Below, in pieces: positions 5,069 to 6,656 of a stretch of DNA of 6,656 nt. The stretch is from the NCBI GenBank assembly GCA_027074805.1, contig JALTCK010000090.1, positions 1 through 6,656 of the forward strand. Direction: 5' to 3'. The stretch's first letter is position 1; each line of letters starts with the position of its first letter. Below the pieces are notes generated by a model, which had not been told where the DNA came from, did not search any database, and was given only the letters and a program-made list of their open reading frames with translations. Both the position numbers and the translations under genes were made by a program. Source of the DNA: Thermococcus sp. (GTDB lineage Archaea; Methanobacteriota_B; Thermococci; Thermococcales; Thermococcaceae).

Positions 5069-6391
5069 ATGGGAAAGTTAAAGCTCAGCGACAGACAGCT
5101 CTACGCCCTCATCGAGGCGGTAAAGCTCGGAGAGGAGGTAAAGCCCAGTCAGGCGGCCAAGAGAGAGGCCTTCTCTAAATACCGGGTAAAGAACTGGGAG
5201 AACTCCAAGTTAACGGGGATCTTCTACTCCATTCAGCGCAGATTGGGTCTTATTGATGAGATAATCGAGGAGCTCGTCGGGGTTTCTCCTTTGATACTTG
5301 ACCCCTGGCTTAGGGCAACACTGAGAGTTGCAGTGGAGATAGCTGTTTTCAGGGATCCGAGTGAGAAGACCAGAGGACACCTGAGGGGAGTTGCCCACTT
5401 TCTTTCGAAGAAAACACATCCCTACGTGGGCTATTACTACTACGACCTCCTTCCGAGGGTTCTCGATTACATTCCCGTAATCAACTCCAAAGAGCAGAAG
5501 CTGAAGTGGGACTACCTTTTTCCGGAGTGGTTTATAACGCGCATGCACTCTCTCATTGGGAATGAAGCAGAGGAGCTTCTTAAGGCTCTCAATGAGACCC
5601 TACCAATAAGCATACGAGTAAACAGACTGAAAACGAGCGTTGAGGCAGTTGAAAGCTACCTTCATGGAAAGGGGATTCGCTTCGAGAGAAGTGAGCGAGT
5701 TGATACACTCATTCGAATACTCGATGCCTTCAATCCCGAATGGCTCCTAAATAAAGGGTGGGCCATAACACAGGAAGAGGCTCCAGCGATTGCTTCTCTC
5801 ATCCTCTCCCCGAAACCGGGTGAAACCATTGTTGACCTAGCAGCTGCTCCTGGCGGCAAAACTGCCCACATGGCAGAGCTGATGAACAACAAAGGCAAGA
5901 TCTATGCCTTTGATATAGACAAAGCCAGGATAAGGAGGATGAAGGAGGTTCTCAAAAGGACGGGAGTTAAAATAGCCGAGACAATCAAATCTGATGGCAG
6001 GGCGGCTCCGGAGGTACTCGGAAAGGAAACGGCAGACAGGGTGATGCTCGATGCCCCATGCACGAGTGACGGAACCATAGCAAAGAACCCCGAACTAAGG
6101 TGGCGCTTAAGGGAGAAAAACATCCCCAAGATCGTTGCCCTCCAGAAAGAGCTCATTGAGAGTGCCTGGAAACTATTAAAACCCGGTGGGAAACTGCTCT
6201 ATTCAACATGTTCGATGCTTCCAGAGGAGAACGAGGAGGTGGTGGGATGGTTTTTGAGAAAGCACAAAAACGCTAAACTGATCCCCCTTGACGATCCCTA
6301 CAGCAAGGGGTTTCTGGAAGGAACCATGAGGGCGTGGCCCCACAGACACGGAACGATAGGTTTCTTCTACGCGCTGATAGAAAAGAGGTAA
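5069..6391 (+). CDS. NOL1/NOP2/Sun-family RNA cytosine-C5 methyltransferase with NusB-like N-terminal domain
   Basis: The 440-residue protein has the architecture of bacterial RsmB/Fmu. An all-helical NusB-like RNA-binding part covers about 5-145 and a linker with PISIRVNRLKTS about 180-190. The Rossmann methyltransferase domain follows from about 230 to 440. Motif I is DLAAAPGGKT (256-265), motif II FDIDKARIRRM (281-291) and motif IV DAPCTSDG (C331). Motif VI is STCSM with C381. In this family the motif VI Cys attacks C6 of cytosine and the motif IV Cys helps release the product; both are present, so it should be active. The C-terminal WPHRHGTIGFFYAL is also typical. The target is probably rRNA, as for RsmB, but related archaeal paralogues act on tRNA, so the exact site is open. 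It resembles the P. horikoshii Fmu homologue. The preceding gene ends 24 bases earlier, and the start appears leaderless. Confidence 0.93.
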   Translation: MGKLKLSDRQLYALIEAVKLGEEVKPSQAAKREAFSKYRVKNWENSKLTGIFYSIQRRLGLIDEIIEELVGVSPLILDPWLRATLRVAVEIAVFRDPSEKTRGHLRGVAHFLSKKTHPYVGYYYYDLLPRVLDYIPVINSKEQKLKWDYLFPEWFITRMHSLIGNEAEELLKALNETLPISIRVNRLKTSVEAVESYLHGKGIRFERSERVDTLIRILDAFNPEWLLNKGWAITQEEAPAIASLILSPKPGETIVDLAAAPGGKTAHMAELMNNKGKIYAFDIDKARIRRMKEVLKRTGVKIAETIKSDGRAAPEVLGKETADRVMLDAPCTSDGTIAKNPELRWRLREKNIPKIVALQKELIESAWKLLKPGGKLLYSTCSMLPEENEEVVGWFLRKHKNAKLIPLDDPYSKGFLEGTMRAWPHRHGTIGFFYALIEKR

Positions 6392-6398
6392 CAGGGGA

Positions 6399-6656
6399 TC
6401 AGGAGAACTTGATCTGACTTATGACTACCTTCTTTCCTGCCTCCTTTGAAATCTCACCTGCCTCCTTGTATATGAAGCTCTCCAGCTCCCCCCTAACGTT
6501 ATGGGGAAGACCCATCGGGGAGAATTCTTATGGTTGCGTGAATAGCGTTTCCGGCTCCAAGGGCATAGCGAACCTCTCTGGCGTTCACCTCAACGGCTCT
6601 CAGATCCATACCAAATCCCTTGACAACGTTCTTCAGGTGCCTTATCATCTCACGAA
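6399..6656 (-). pseudogene. 3' end of an unrecognised gene with an apparent one-base frameshift
   Basis: On the minus strand a frame open at the right edge reads HLKNVVKGFGMDLRAVEVNA and on to GNAIHATIRILP, then stops at a TAA 15 bases later. Coding character continues in another frame: MGLPHNVRGELESFIYKEAG and on to KKVVISQIKFS, ending at TGA 6401-6399. Removing one C from the C4 run at 6520-6517 joins the two as ATIRILPMGLPHNVRGEL. The joined part visible here is about 85 residues, basic, predicted mixed alpha/beta. I do not recognise the family. An ATG at 6650 could be the start, but the frame may continue beyond the window. It converges on the NSUN-type gene, with stop codons seven bases apart. 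Either a decaying gene or a sequencing indel. Confidence 0.6.

Noticed and set aside
6397..6414. Inverted repeat GATCA-N8-TGATC at the convergent gene ends
   Set aside because: The stem is only 5 bp, mostly inside the last codons of the minus gene, and no T-run follows on either strand; not enough for a terminator call.

Overview
The window looks like the chromosome of a hyperthermophilic euryarchaeon of the order Thermococcales, most likely a Thermococcus. The reasons are the base composition (near 50% GC by eye), heavy use of AGG/AGA for arginine, archaeal TATA boxes of the TATTTAA/TTTAAA type about 25-38 bases before starts, Shine-Dalgarno (SD) sites of the GGTGAT type, and proteins that resemble Pyrococcus proteins I remember (Dph2, a METTL5-like methyltransferase, an Fmu/NSUN-type methyltransferase). 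There is no tRNA, rRNA, CRISPR array or insertion sequence that I can see.

Layout. On the minus strand, positions 1-1445 hold a two-gene unit. The first gene is a YbjQ/UPF0145 protein. The second, running off the left edge, is a membrane protein with a signal peptide, two tandem DUF3887-like domains outside the membrane, and a YhfC/PrsW-like intramembrane-protease region. Positions 1446-2030 are a divergent spacer with a nearly palindromic TATA box, a possible small plus-strand gene (1532-1783) and an unassigned stretch with coding-like fragments. On the plus strand, 2031-4046 is a tight overlapping run: dph2 (diphthamide synthesis), a small multi-spanning membrane protein, and a METTL5-like rRNA m6A methyltransferase. 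Next come a HEAT-repeat protein (about 4072/4100-5044) and a NOL1/NOP2/Sun-type RNA m5C methyltransferase with a NusB-like N-terminus (5069-6391), each with its own TATA box overlapping the stop codon of the gene before it. At the right edge (6399-6656, minus) is the end of an unrecognised gene with one apparent frameshift.

Functional reading. Three of the plus-strand genes modify the translation apparatus: EF2 through diphthamide, and ribosomal RNA through m6A and m5C. The membrane protein and the HEAT protein sit among them with no assigned role. I see no clear new defence or mobile system. The points most worth following are the tandem-DUF3887/protease fusion with a Gln in place of a usual Glu, two apparent single-base frameshifts in short homopolymers, and the small gene whose promoter has the same geometry as that of dph2.
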